Origin: Burkholderiales bacterium
Lineage (GTDB): Bacteria; Pseudomonadota; Gammaproteobacteria; Burkholderiales; Burkholderiaceae_C
DNA: 64,000 nucleotides
NCBI GenBank assembly: GCA_016191525.1
Contig: JACPOK010000033.1
Coordinates: 496,001-560,000 of the forward strand
Reading direction: 5' to 3'
Under the pieces are notes generated by a model. The model saw nothing but the letters and a program-made list of their open reading frames with translations. It did no database searches and was not told where the DNA came from. The first letter of the stretch is position 1; each line of letters starts with the position of its first letter. The position numbers and the translations under genes are program-made. Below, one piece after another: positions 18,495-29,178 of this stretch.

Positions 18495-21400
18495 ACGCGC
18501 CGCTCCCGCTCAAGGTGACCCAGCAGGCGGCGGCCCGCGCCTATGACACCGTGGCGCACGCCAGCAACGAGGTGGCGGGCCGGCTGGCCCACCGCCTGGC
18601 CTCGGAAACGCAGGGCGAGGTGCTGTTCTCCCCCGCGGACCGTGGCCGCTATGCCACCGACGCCTCCATCTACCAGGTCATGCCCACCGGCGTGTTCGTG
18701 CCGCGCCACGCCGACGAAGTGAAGACCGCGCTGGACATCTGCCGCGACCTGGGCGTGCCCATCGTGCCGCGCGGCGGCGGCACCAGCCAGTGCGGCCAGA
18801 CCGTGGGCGCAGGGCTGGTGATCGACCATTCGAAACACGTGCGCCGCATCCTGAACTTCGACGCCACGCAGAGAACCGCCACGGTGGAGCCCGGCATCGT
18901 GCTGGACCACCTGAACCAGGGCCTGAAGAAAGTGGGCCTGTGGTACCCGGTGGACGTTTCCACCAGTGCCCAGGCCACGCTGGGCGGCATGGCGGGCAAC
19001 AACTCCTGCGGCAGCCGCAGCATCGCCTACGGCAACATGGTGCACAACGTACTGGGCGCGCAGGCCTGGACCTCCGACGGCGAGCTGCACCGGTTCGAGC
19101 GCTACGAGAACTGCACCGGCCGCGCCCGCGACATCGGCCGCTGGGTCAAAGAACTGGCGGCCACGCTGGCGCCCGAAATCGACCGGCGCTGGCCCACCGT
19201 GATGCGCCGCGTGGGCGGCTACAACCTGGACATCTTCCACAGCCGCAGCGAGCGGCCCTACACGCCTGACGGCTCGGTCAACCTGGCGCACCTGCTGGTC
19301 GGCAGCGAAGGCACGCTGGCCATGACCAAGTCGCTCACGCTGCAGCTGGCGGAGCTGCCCCGCGCCAAGGTGCTGGGCGTGGTGAACTTCCCCACCTTCT
19401 ACAAGGCGATGGATTCAGCCCAGCACATCGTGAAGCTGGGCGACGGCACGCTCACAGCCGTGGAGCTGGTCGACCGCACGATGATCGACCTGTCGCTGCA
19501 GAACCCGGCCTTCGCGCCCATCATCCGCACCGCCGTCATCGGCCAGCCCGACGCCGTGCTGCTGGTGGAGTTCTCCGGTGCCAGCAAGGAGGAACTGCTG
19601 CCCAAACTGCAGCAGCTGATCGACCTGATGGGCGAGCTGGGCCTGCCCCACTCCGTGGTGAAGATGACCGACGAGGCGCCACAGAAGAACCTGTGGGAAG
19701 TGCGCAAGGCGGGCCTGAACATCATGATGAGCCTCAAGGGCGACGGCAAGCCGGTGAGCTTCATCGAGGACTGCGCCGTGCCGCTGGCGCACCTGGCCGA
19801 ATACACCGACGCCCTGACACAGGTGTTCCGCAAGCACGGCAGCAAGGGCACCTGGTATGCGCACGCCTCGGTCGGCACGCTGCATGTGCGGCCTATCCTG
19901 GATATGCGGCGCGAGGGCGCTGGCAAGATGCGCGCGATCGCCGAGGAAGCCTCCGAGCTGGTGCGCAAGTACAAGGGCGCCTACAGCGGCGAACACGGCG
20001 ACGGCCTGTGCCGCGGCGAATGGATTGAGTGGCAGTTCGGCCCGAAGATCAACGAGGCTTTCGCCGAGATCAAGAACTTCTTCGACCCGATCAGCCTGCT
20101 GAGCCCGCAGCGCATGGTCAACCCGCCGAAGATGGACGACACGCGGCTGATGCGCTTCCCGCCCGGCTACACCGTCATCCCGATCCAGCCCGTGCTGGAC
20201 TGGGCCGCGTGGGACGTGCAGAACGATCCCGCCACCGAGCGCACCACGCCGCCCGGCAGCGGCGGCGACCCGGCCCAGGGCTTCGCCAAGGCCGTGGAGA
20301 TGTGCAATAACAACGGCCACTGCCGCAAGTTCGACGCGGGTACCATGTGCCCCAGCTACCGTGTCACGCGCGAAGAGAAGCACCTGACGCGCGGCCGCGC
20401 CAACACGCTGCGTCTGGCGATCTCGGGCCAGCTGGGCGCCGACGGCCTGGCGAGCGAGGAAGTGCGTGACGCCATGGACCTGTGCGTCAGCTGCAAGGGC
20501 TGCAAGCGCGACTGCCCCACCGGCGTGGACATGGCGAAGATGAAGGTGGAGTTCCTGCACCACTACAAGGCCAAACACGGCCACACGCTCAAGGACCGGC
20601 TGGTCGGCAAGCTGCCCGACTACGCGCACCACGCGGCGCGTTTCGCCGGCCTGCTGAACCTGCGCAACAAGAGCCAGCTGCTGGCCCGCCTGGGCGAGAA
20701 ATTCCTGGGCTTCTCGGCCCGCCGGCCGCTGCCGCTGTGGCGCGGCCAGCATTTCTTCAACACGCCGCACGGCACCGCCACGCGCGAGGAACTGCTGGCC
20801 GCAAGCCGGCCGGTGGTGCTGTTCGTGGACACCTTCAACGGCTACTTCGAGTCGGCCAACGCGCTGGCCGCCGTCAAGGTGCTGCAGGCGGGCGGCTACA
20901 CGGTGCACGTGGCGGCCAAGCAAATGCCGGACGGCAAGCACCTGTGCTGCGGCCGCACCTACCTGGCCACCGGCATGGTGGAACAAGCGCGCGCCAAGGC
21001 GCGCGAGCTGGTCGAGTCGCTGCAGCCGTTCTCTATCAAGGGCATCGCCATCGTAGGGCTGGAGCCCTCGTGCCTGCTGACGCTGCGCGACGAAATCCTC
21101 TCCATGGGGCTGGGCGAGGCGGCGCAGTCGGTCGCGCGCCAGGCGCTGATGTTCGAGGAGTTCCTGGCGCGCGAGGAACAGGCCGGCCGGCTGGACAAGC
21201 TGAAAGGCCGGCTGCGGCCGCTGGACCGCCGCGTGATGCTGCACGGCCACTGCCACCAGAAGGCTTTTGCCGCGGTGACGCCGGTGATGGAGGTGCTGAA
21301 GCTGGTGCCGCAGATCCAGCTGGAGCTGGTCGAGAGCAGCTGCTGCGGCATGGCCGGCAGCTTCGGCTACGACGCGGAGCACTACAACACCTCCATGCAG

Positions 21401-21547
21401 ATGGCGGAACTTGCCCTGCTGCCGGCCCTGCGCAAGCACCCCGGCGCCATCGTGGTGGCCGACGGCACCAGCTGCCGCCACCAGATCAAGGACGGGGCGC
21501 GCCGCGAGGCGGTGCACGTGGCGGTGCTGCTGGCCAGTCAGTTGTGA
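18491..21547 (+). CDS. FAD-linked oxidase fused to Fe-S heterodisulfide-type domain (glycolate/D-lactate dehydrogenase-like)
   Basis: A 1018-residue fusion. Residues about 45-290 form the FAD-binding PCMH domain (PRGGGTSQCGQTVG, GGMAGNNSCG), then the GlcD-type C-terminal FAD domain to about 560. Next come a ferredoxin-like cysteine set (CVSCKGCKRDCPTG, about 665-680) and a CCG-domain region with HGHCHQKAF and ESSCCGMAGSFGYD. The layout combines GlcD and GlcF in one chain, as in YdiJ-type proteins. Likely substrates are glycolate, D-lactate or D-2-hydroxyglutarate with transfer to a membrane quinone. Pairing with the glyoxylate aminotransferase favours glycolate, but this is inference. Its start overlaps the gntR stop. 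Confidence 0.93.
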   Translation: MNAPLPLKVTQQAAARAYDTVAHASNEVAGRLAHRLASETQGEVLFSPADRGRYATDASIYQVMPTGVFVPRHADEVKTALDICRDLGVPIVPRGGGTSQCGQTVGAGLVIDHSKHVRRILNFDATQRTATVEPGIVLDHLNQGLKKVGLWYPVDVSTSAQATLGGMAGNNSCGSRSIAYGNMVHNVLGAQAWTSDGELHRFERYENCTGRARDIGRWVKELAATLAPEIDRRWPTVMRRVGGYNLDIFHSRSERPYTPDGSVNLAHLLVGSEGTLAMTKSLTLQLAELPRAKVLGVVNFPTFYKAMDSAQHIVKLGDGTLTAVELVDRTMIDLSLQNPAFAPIIRTAVIGQPDAVLLVEFSGASKEELLPKLQQLIDLMGELGLPHSVVKMTDEAPQKNLWEVRKAGLNIMMSLKGDGKPVSFIEDCAVPLAHLAEYTDALTQVFRKHGSKGTWYAHASVGTLHVRPILDMRREGAGKMRAIAEEASELVRKYKGAYSGEHGDGLCRGEWIEWQFGPKINEAFAEIKNFFDPISLLSPQRMVNPPKMDDTRLMRFPPGYTVIPIQPVLDWAAWDVQNDPATERTTPPGSGGDPAQGFAKAVEMCNNNGHCRKFDAGTMCPSYRVTREEKHLTRGRANTLRLAISGQLGADGLASEEVRDAMDLCVSCKGCKRDCPTGVDMAKMKVEFLHHYKAKHGHTLKDRLVGKLPDYAHHAARFAGLLNLRNKSQLLARLGEKFLGFSARRPLPLWRGQHFFNTPHGTATREELLAASRPVVLFVDTFNGYFESANALAAVKVLQAGGYTVHVAAKQMPDGKHLCCGRTYLATGMVEQARAKARELVESLQPFSIKGIAIVGLEPSCLLTLRDEILSMGLGEAAQSVARQALMFEEFLAREEQAGRLDKLKGRLRPLDRRVMLHGHCHQKAFAAVTPVMEVLKLVPQIQLELVESSCCGMAGSFGYDAEHYNTSMQMAELALLPALRKHPGAIVVADGTSCRHQIKDGARREAVHVAVLLASQL

Positions 21548-21566
21548 CCAAGGCGGGCATTGCACA

Positions 21567-22025
21567 ATGGCTGGCATGGCCCAGCCCCTGATCCGCCCCG
21601 CCCTGCCCTCCGACGCCCCGGCCTGGCGCAGCCTGTGGCGCGGCTACTGCGAGTTCTACGGCACGAACGTGCCCGACCAGGTGACCTCCCGCACCTGGGC
21701 CCGCATTCTCGACCCCGATTCCGGAACCATGTGCATCGTGGCCGAGGTCGATGGGCAGGTCTACGGCTTCGCCAACTGCGTGATCCACGAGAACACCTGG
21801 GAACTGCAGCCGGTGTGCTACCTCGAAGACCTGTTCGTCGTGCCCTCCGCCCGCGGCAAGGGCCTGGGGCGGGCGCTGATCGAGTGGCTGCACAACGCGA
21901 TGCGCGCCGAAGGCTGGTCGCGCCTGTACTGGAGCACCCGGGAAGACAACGCCCATGCCCGCCGGCTCTATGACCGGTTCACCCAGGCCGACGGTTTCGT
22001 GCGCTACGTGCTCAAGCAGAAATAG
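21567..22025 (+). CDS. GNAT-family N-acetyltransferase
   Basis: A 152-residue GNAT protein. The acetyl-CoA-binding motif A is LEDLFVVPSARGKGLGRALIEW (V-x-x-x-R-G-K-G-x-G-x-A), followed by the motif-B region RLYWSTREDNAHARRLYDRF. The start could be 21567 or 21576; 21567 has the better, though distant, purine-rich upstream stretch. It follows the dehydrogenase by 19 bp and could be read through from it, but nothing links the functions. The acceptor, protein or small molecule, is unknown. Confidence 0.88.
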   Translation: MAGMAQPLIRPALPSDAPAWRSLWRGYCEFYGTNVPDQVTSRTWARILDPDSGTMCIVAEVDGQVYGFANCVIHENTWELQPVCYLEDLFVVPSARGKGLGRALIEWLHNAMRAEGWSRLYWSTREDNAHARRLYDRFTQADGFVRYVLKQK

Positions 22026-22087
22026 CCCGGTTGTGCGGGCTGTCGTGCTCGCCTACACTGGCTCGCAACAGCCCAAGGAGACAGCAC

Positions 22088-22354
22088 ATGGCAGGCGTCG
22101 TCACCATCTCCAACCCGCTGGTCGAGAGCATGGACGGGATCACCTTCACCGGTGTCCGCGACGGCGTCACGCAGACCTTCCTGGTCTCGCGCGAGGCGCT
22201 GGAAGACCTGGAGTACGAATCCTTCACCAACGGCGCCCTGATGCTGGCCGCCTTCGGGCGCCTGCAGCAGCAGGTGGCTGATGGCGCCGGCCGCGCGCTG
22301 GACGCCGGCGAGGGCGGGCCCAAGACGGTACTGCTGCGTACGCTGCTGTTCTGA
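22088..22354 (+). CDS. Small conserved hypothetical protein (possibly DUF1488-like)
   Basis: An 88-residue protein with a clear ribosome site (AAGGAG, 7 bp before the start). It has an N-terminal beta-rich half (ITFTGVRDGVTQTFLVS) followed by a helix (EALEDLEYE) and a second helix (AAFGRLQQQVADGAGRAL). The layout recalls DUF1488-type proteins, but I cannot confirm this by eye. It has no signal peptide, membrane segment or cysteine. The codon pattern matches the neighbours, so it is a real gene. The function is unknown. Confidence 0.75.
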   Translation: MAGVVTISNPLVESMDGITFTGVRDGVTQTFLVSREALEDLEYESFTNGALMLAAFGRLQQQVADGAGRALDAGEGGPKTVLLRTLLF

Positions 22355-22389
22355 GGGCCTGGCGGGCGCCGCGGACAGGGGTTGTCAAT

Positions 22390-22400
22390 TTGTTGGACAA
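22390..22400. promoter_or_regulatory. TTGT-N3-ACAA inverted repeat ahead of the aldehyde dehydrogenase
   Basis: A short inverted repeat in an AT-rich patch 40 bp before the aldehyde dehydrogenase start. The spacing and half-sites resemble GntR/FCD operators. The evidence is weak because the arms are only four bases. Confidence 0.3.
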
Positions 22401-22440
22401 TTGAAGGCTGCACCGATTTCAGCCTGAAGGAATTCCACTC

Positions 22441-23880
22441 ATGACCTACCCCAATACCCAACTGTTCATCAATGGCGAATGGCAGGATGCCGCCGACGGC
22501 AAGAGCCTGGCCGTCTTCAACCCCGCCACCGGCAAGGAAATCGGCCGCGTCGCCCATGCCTCCACCGCCGACCTGGACCGCGCGCTGGAAGCCGCCCAGA
22601 AGGGCTTTGAAAAATGGCGCGACATGCCCGCCATCGAGCGTAACAAGATCATGCGCAAGGCCGCGGGCCTGATGCGCGAGCGCGCCGGCGCCATCGGCGC
22701 GCTGCTGACCCAGGAACAGGGCAAGCCGCTGGCCGAAGCCAAGGGCGAGGCCATGGCCGCCGCCGACATCATTGAATGGTTCGCCGACGAAGGCCTGCGC
22801 GTTTATGGCCGCATCGTGCCCTCGCGCTTCAACCTGGCGGCCCGCCAGATGGTGCTGAAGGATCCGGTCGGCCCCGTCGCCGCCTTCACGCCCTGGAACT
22901 TCCCGATCAACCAGGTGGTGCGCAAGATGGCCGCCGCCCTGGCCACCGGTTGCTCGATGATCGTCAAGGCGCCGGAAGAAACCCCGGCCGCTCCGGCCGA
23001 GCTGATCCGCGCGTTCCAGGATGCCGGCCTCCCGGCCGGCGTGCTGGGCCTGGTGTACGGCGACCCCGCCACCATCTCCAACTACCTGATCCCGCATCCC
23101 GTCATCCGCAAGATCACGTTCACCGGCTCCACGCCGGTGGGCAAGCAGCTGGCCGCGCTGGCCGGCAAGCACATGAAGCGCGTGACCATGGAGCTCGGCG
23201 GCCACGCCCCGGTGATCGTCTGCGAAGACGCCGACGTGGCGCTGGCCGTCAAGTCCGCGGGCGCCGCCAAGTTCCGCAATGCCGGCCAGGTCTGCATCTC
23301 CCCCACCCGCTTCCTGGTGCACGAGAGCATCAAGAACGACTTCGCCGCCGCGCTGGTCAAGTACTCGCAGGGCCTGAAAGTGGGCGCCGGCGATGCCGAA
23401 GGCACCACCATGGGCCCGCTGGCCAACCCGCGCCGCGTGACGGCCATGGCTGAATTCACCCAGGACGCCATCAAGAGCGGCGCCAAGGTCGCGCACGGCG
23501 GCGAGCGCATCGGCACCGAAGGCAACTTCTGGCAGCCCACCATCTTCACGGACGTTCCGCTGGACGCCAAGGTGTTCAACGACGAGCCGTTCGGCCCGAT
23601 GGCGGCCATCCGCCCGTTCAACACGCTTGACGAAGCCATCAGCGAAGCCAACCGCCTGCCCTTCGGCCTGGCCGGCTACGGCTTCACCAGCTCGCTGAAG
23701 AACGCCGACCTGCTGGCGCGCCGGGTGGAGGTGGGCATGATGTGGATCAACATGCCCGCCCTGCCCTCGGCCGAAATGCCTTTCGGCGGGGTCAAGGATT
23801 CGGGCTACGGCTCGGAAGGCGGCCCGGAAGCCATGGACGCGTACCTGAACGCGCGCGCCGTCACCATCATGAACGTGTAA
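22441..23880 (+). CDS. NAD(P)-dependent aldehyde dehydrogenase, succinate-semialdehyde type
   Basis: A 479-residue aldehyde dehydrogenase. The cofactor fold motif is FTGSTPVG, the general base is in [11 protein letters not shown], and the catalytic cysteine is in [11 protein letters not shown]. The N-terminal FINGEW and the region [20 protein letters not shown] match the GabD/alpha-ketoglutaric-semialdehyde group, so oxidation of a short acid semialdehyde to the diacid is likely. A GAAGGAATT ribosome site precedes the start. It stands alone; its end overlaps the convergent EamA gene by 14 bp. The exact substrate is unresolved. Confidence 0.92.
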   Translation: MTYPNTQLFINGEWQDAADGKSLAVFNPATGKEIGRVAHASTADLDRALEAAQKGFEKWRDMPAIERNKIMRKAAGLMRERAGAIGALLTQEQGKPLAEAKGEAMAAADIIEWFADEGLRVYGRIVPSRFNLAARQMVLKDPVGPVAAFTPWNFPINQVVRKMAAALATGCSMIVKAPEETPAAPAELIRAFQDAGLPAGVLGLVYGDPATISNYLIPHPVIRKITFTGSTPVGKQLAALAGKHMKRVTMELGGHAPVIVCEDADVALAVKSAGAAKFRNAGQVCISPTRFLVHESIKNDFAAALVKYSQGLKVGAGDAEGTTMGPLANPRRVTAMAEFTQDAIKSGAKVAHGGERIGTEGNFWQPTIFTDVPLDAKVFNDEPFGPMAAIRPFNTLDEAISEANRLPFGLAGYGFTSSLKNADLLARRVEVGMMWINMPALPSAEMPFGGVKDSGYGSEGGPEAMDAYLNARAVTIMNV

Positions 23881-24757
23881 GCAGCACCATCGCCGCGGCC
23901 AGCAGCACGGCGCCCAGCCATTGCTGCGGTGCCAGCGGGTGCGCGAACAGCCAGGCCGCCAGCAGCGTGGCCACCAGCGGCTCGACCAGCGTGCACACGC
24001 CGGCGGCCGTCGGCCCCAGGCGGCGCGCTCCCCACGCAAACAGCAGGTAGGCGATCGAGGTCGTCACCACGCCCGTGTAGGCCAGGCCCAGCCACGCTTG
24101 CGCGCCGGCAGGCCCGTGCAGGCCCTGCAGGGCAGCCACAGGCAGCATGCACAATGCCGCGGCGGTCATCCCCCAGGCCGACGCTGTCACAGCTGGTATG
24201 CGCGCCGGCATGCGCGCATTGCCCAGCACCACCGCGGCGTGCAGCACCGCGGAAGCCAGCGACCAGGCGATGCCGGCGGCGTAGCGGGCCGGCAGCGCCA
24301 GGCCGCCCGGCGCAACGGCGACCAGCAGCACGCCGCCCAAAGCCAGCAGCAGCGCCGCCGCCACTCGCGGCGTGAGCCGCTCCCAGCCGCGCAATGCGGC
24401 CACGCCGGCGACGATGGCCGGTGCGCAGCAGATCGAGATGATGGTCGGCAGGGCCGCGCCAAGCACCTCGATGCCGGCGAACCAGCAACTGACGTTCAGG
24501 GCCATCGCGGCGCCGGTGCCGGCGACCAGCAAGCGCTCGCGCCCCGTCATGCGCAAGGCCGCGCCGCACGCCGGCCGCTGGCGCCAGTGCCACCACCACA
24601 GGAGCGGCAAACCCAGCGCGAATCGCGCCAGCGCAAGAGTGTGCGGCGCCATGCCGCCGGCCATCAGCCACTGCGCCACCAGGGCGCCCGCGCCCCACAA
24701 CGCGCCCGCCAGCACAACGCCGCCCCAGGCCAGGGCGGCAACCATTGATCGACTCAT
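23867..24757 (-). CDS. EamA/DMT-family transporter
   Basis: A 296-residue inner-membrane protein with ten predicted hydrophobic helices arranged as two EamA repeats (about residues 8-140 and 155-292). The first repeat opens with [18 protein letters not shown] and the second ends with [20 protein letters not shown] helices. Family members export amino acids, metabolites or drugs; the substrate here is unknown. A GGAGAA ribosome site precedes the start. It converges with the aldehyde dehydrogenase gene, overlapping by 14 bp. The 237 bp upstream to the next gene show no convincing promoter. Confidence 0.88.
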   Translation of the reverse strand: MSRSMVAALAWGGVVLAGALWGAGALVAQWLMAGGMAPHTLALARFALGLPLLWWWHWRQRPACGAALRMTGRERLLVAGTGAAMALNVSCWFAGIEVLGAALPTIISICCAPAIVAGVAALRGWERLTPRVAAALLLALGGVLLVAVAPGGLALPARYAAGIAWSLASAVLHAAVVLGNARMPARIPAVTASAWGMTAAALCMLPVAALQGLHGPAGAQAWLGLAYTGVVTTSIAYLLFAWGARRLGPTAAGVCTLVEPLVATLLAAWLFAHPLAPQQWLGAVLLAAAMVLLTRS

Positions 24758-24994
24758 GAAATGTTCTCCACAGGGGCGCCCGTGGTCCGGGCGCGTGCAA
24801 CCGCGCCGCGGCAGCCGTCAGCGGCGGCACCGCGGCAAGCTTGGGCTGCGGCCTCAGGCGCGCAGCATCAAAGGCGGCTGGGGGGAGGAGAACGGCGGAT
24901 GGACATGCGCCCATCTTAGCGCCGGTCGCCAAGGCGATTGCCGCCGTGCGCGGGCGATGCGAGCATGGGCCGCATTCCAGCCAAGGAGAAATCC

Positions 24995-25993
24995 ATGAAA
25001 AACCTGCCCCGGTTCGCACCCCTCGCCCTCGCCGCCGCGCTCGCGGGCGGCGTCCCGGCCCCGGCCCTTGCGCAAACACCTTCCCAGGCCACGGTGGCCG
25101 CCCATGTCGAGGAAGCTAAACGCCTGGCCGGCGAAGACCTGAAGGCACTGACGGGCCTGTGCGCGCCTGCGCCGGCGGCGCGCCCCTCGCAGGCTGAAGT
25201 CGACAACGGCATCGCCGCACAGATCGCCCGTACACCGCCCGAGCCGGGCAAGGCTTTCGACAACCTGTACTTCGTCGGCTCGGCCTGGGTCAGCGCCTGG
25301 GCCATCAAGACCTCCGACGGCATCATCCTGATCGATGCACTGAACAATGCGCTGGAGGCCGGCAGCCTGATCGAAGGCGGCATGCGCAAGCTGGGGCTGG
25401 ACCCGGCGCAGATCAAATACGTGGTCGTCACCCACGGCCACGGCGACCACTATGGCGGCGCGAACTACCTGGTCGGCAAATACCATCCCCGCATCGTGAT
25501 GAGCGAGCTGGACTGGAAGATGACCGAGACCAGGCTGGAGTTCGCCTCCGCCGCCTGGGGCGCGCCGCCGAAGCGCGACATCGCCGTGGCCGACGGCGAC
25601 AGCATCACCCTGGGCGACACCAGGGTGGCGTTCCACCTTACCCCCGGCCATACGCTGGGCACGGTCTCGCCGGTGTTTGACGTGAAGAGCGGGAGCGCCA
25701 CGCACCGCGCCATGGTCTGGGGCGGCACGGCCTTCAATTTCGGCAACAACATCCCGCGCCTGGGCAGCTACATTGACGCCACCGGCCGCATGTCAACGCT
25801 CGCGCAGCAGCAGAACGTGGACGTGCTGCTGTCCAACCATCCGGGCTACGATGGCACCGTTGCCAAGCTGGATGCCCTGCGCAAGCAGCCCGCCGCCGCC
25901 AACCCCTTCGTGCTCGGCGTGCCCACCGTTCAGCGCTCGCTGGCCGTGATGCGCGAATGCGCGCTCGCCACGCGCGACAGGTTCAGCCTGTAA
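24995..25993 (+). CDS. Secreted MBL-fold metallo-hydrolase, subclass B3-like
   Basis: A 332-residue protein with a cleavable signal peptide (cleavage after PALAQ, about residue 27). The zinc site is H147-x-H149-x-D151-H152, H219 in TPGHTLG and H282 in SNHPGYDG. The D-H pair and the late H-P-G match the B3 metallo-beta-lactamase pattern. It is longer than typical B3 enzymes (about 290 residues), with extra N-terminal sequence before the fold. Environmental members include both lactamases and unrelated hydrolases, so beta-lactam hydrolysis is only possible. AAGGAG precedes the start. The gene is monocistronic; a hairpin-rich gene-free stretch follows. Confidence 0.88.
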   Translation: MKNLPRFAPLALAAALAGGVPAPALAQTPSQATVAAHVEEAKRLAGEDLKALTGLCAPAPAARPSQAEVDNGIAAQIARTPPEPGKAFDNLYFVGSAWVSAWAIKTSDGIILIDALNNALEAGSLIEGGMRKLGLDPAQIKYVVVTHGHGDHYGGANYLVGKYHPRIVMSELDWKMTETRLEFASAAWGAPPKRDIAVADGDSITLGDTRVAFHLTPGHTLGTVSPVFDVKSGSATHRAMVWGGTAFNFGNNIPRLGSYIDATGRMSTLAQQQNVDVLLSNHPGYDGTVAKLDALRKQPAAANPFVLGVPTVQRSLAVMRECALATRDRFSL

Positions 25994-26020
25994 ACAGCCG
26001 TGCACGGCCCCGACCTCGCG

Positions 26021-26258
26021 GCAAAGGCGGGGCCGGGCAGGCCGCGGCGCATCCACGAGGCGGTCAGCGCTTTGCGCTGACTTCCCCGGGTTTGTCCGTT
26101 CTTGCGGCCCGTCGCGAAACTCGCTGCGGGCCCTGGGGCCCCTTCGCTCAAACACCGCGACGAGTCAGATCACGAAGCGCTGCGCGCGGCCGCAACACCG
26201 GACAAACCCAGGCGCCCCGCGAAATGATGCGCCGCGGCCCGCCCGGCCCCGCCTTTGC
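26021..26258. repeat. Long-hairpin repeat element A
   Basis: A 238-bp imperfect inverted repeat in the gene-free stretch between two convergent genes. The outer arms 26021-26052 and 26227-26258 pair at 31 of 32 bases. The middle arms 26088-26109 and 26188-26209 pair at 20 of 22. The tip holds a 58-bp core (26111-26168), and a small perfect hairpin lies at 26063-26081. The core recurs at 88% identity, in reverse orientation, in element B. No open reading frame with coding character is seen. It may be a mobile repeat without a transposase or a structured RNA. Confidence 0.75.
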
Positions 26259-26308
26259 GAAAATAGTGTTAGTGCGCAAACGAATACCAACCGCGCTGGC
26301 TGGCGCGG

Positions 26309-26529
26309 CAGGCGGTATCCGGCAGGGCCGATCTCTGCGGCGGCCGGGATTTCCGGACTGGGGCCGGGCGCGCTTGCGCGCTTCGTCAACTGACTCGTCG
26401 CGGTGTCTGAACGGAGGGGCCTTAAGGCCCGCAGTGAGTTTCGCGACGCCGGTCCCGGTCCGGAAATCCCGGCGAAGTCGTAGCGAAGCGGAGACCGCCG
26501 AAGTGTGAGGCCCTGCCGGGTACCGCCTG
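26309..26529. repeat. Long-hairpin repeat element B (inverted relative of A)
   Basis: A 221-bp imperfect inverted repeat, 50 bp from element A. The outer arms 26309-26329 and 26509-26529 pair at 20 of 21 bases and the middle arms 26344-26357 and 26459-26472 are perfect over 14. Its core (26390-26447) matches the reverse complement of element A's core at 51 of 58 positions, all differences being transitions. The middle arms differ from A's in sequence yet still pair, which suggests the fold is conserved. The remaining bases of 25994-26543 contain nothing else recognisable. Confidence 0.75.
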
Positions 26530-26543
26530 ACGCGACGCGAAGA

Positions 26544-28070
<1,527 letters not shown>

Positions 28071-28151
28071 AGGTCTAACGGTACCCGGGTGCTATGTTTT
28101 TGCTAGCAGCCTACGCACAGCTGGTGCGCTCTGCGGGCACTTTTCCCTCTG

Positions 28152-29138
28152 TCAGTCGGCCTTGACGCCGGCCGCCTTCACCACCGCCGCCCAACGCACG
28201 ATCTCCGAATGCACGAAGGTGCCGAACTGCTGCGAGGTCATGTTGGGAAACTCGGCGCCGTTGCTGGCCCAGATCGCCTTGAGCTCGTCGGAGGAAACAG
28301 CCTTGCGCACTTCATCGACGATGCGGCCCTGCACATCGGCCGGCGTGCCCTTGGGCGCCCACAGCCCATACCAGGTGGTGACGGTGTAGTCGGGCAGGCC
28401 GACTTCCGCGGCGCAAGGCACATCCGGGAACGCCGGGTTGCGCTTGGTGCCCGCCACCATCAGCGCCTTGATGCGGCCGCCCTTGATGTGCGTGGCCGAG
28501 GAGCCCAGGCCGTCGAACATCATGTCCACGCTGCCCGAGATCAGGTCCTGTAGCGCCGGGCCGGCGCCCCGGTACGGGATGTGCGTGATGAAGGTCTTGG
28601 TCTGCAGCTTGAACAGTTCGCCGGCCAGGTGGTGCGAGGTGCCGTTGCCGGCCGATCCGTAGTTGTAGCGGCCCGGGCTCTTTTTCATCAGCGCCATGAA
28701 GCCCTTGAAGTCGGTGGCCTCGATGCGCTTCGGGTTCACCACCAGCACCTGCGGCACGTTGGCCACGAGGGCCAGCGGCACGAAATCCTTTTCCAGGTCG
28801 TAGTCGAGCTTGGCGTAGATTGAAGGGGCGATGGTGTGGTGCACCGCGCCCATGAACAGGCCGTAGCCGTCCGGGGCCAGCTTGGAGGCGATGGTGCCGC
28901 CCACCGTGCCCCCGGCGCCGCCGCGGTTGTCGATGATCAGCTGCTTGCCGGTCTGCTTGGCGAACTGCGCCGCCAGCGGCCGGGCGAAGGCGTCGGTGCC
29001 GCCGCCCGCGGGGAACGGAACCACCATCATCACCGGCTTGGAGGGCCAGGCGCTCTGGCTGAAACCGGGCATGGAATAGGCTGCGGTTGCCGCGGCCGCG
29101 GCACGCAGGACGTCCCGCCGTTGAAGGCTATGGGTCAT
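28152..29138 (-). CDS. Bug/TctC-family periplasmic binding protein of the malonate operon
   Basis: A 328-residue Bug receptor with an RRDVL twin-arginine-like signal (about residues 7-28). The Bug clasp segments are VVPFPAGGGTDAFARP and YGSAGNGTSHHLAGELF. It lies between matA and matB on the same strand (gaps of 40 and 81 bp). Classic mat operons have the MatC carrier in this position, so this protein may deliver malonate to a tripartite carrier encoded elsewhere. Malonate binding is inferred from context only. Confidence 0.9.
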   Translation of the reverse strand: MTHSLQRRDVLRAAAAATAAYSMPGFSQSAWPSKPVMMVVPFPAGGGTDAFARPLAAQFAKQTGKQLIIDNRGGAGGTVGGTIASKLAPDGYGLFMGAVHHTIAPSIYAKLDYDLEKDFVPLALVANVPQVLVVNPKRIEATDFKGFMALMKKSPGRYNYGSAGNGTSHHLAGELFKLQTKTFITHIPYRGAGPALQDLISGSVDMMFDGLGSSATHIKGGRIKALMVAGTKRNPAFPDVPCAAEVGLPDYTVTTWYGLWAPKGTPADVQGRIVDEVRKAVSSDELKAIWASNGAEFPNMTSQQFGTFVHSEIVRWAAVVKAAGVKAD

Positions 29139-29178
29139 TTGCTGTCTCCTGTCGTTGTTGGAACTTCTAAAACCGGGA

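Noticed and set aside
24758..24994. Regulatory or RNA element between the EamA and metallo-hydrolase genes
   Set aside because: GC-rich 237 bp without clear promoter hexamers, palindromes or hairpins beyond chance.
25994..26543. Short open frames within the hairpin elements
   Set aside because: They follow the repeat structure, lack ribosome sites and have no homology-like pattern; the repeats explain the region.
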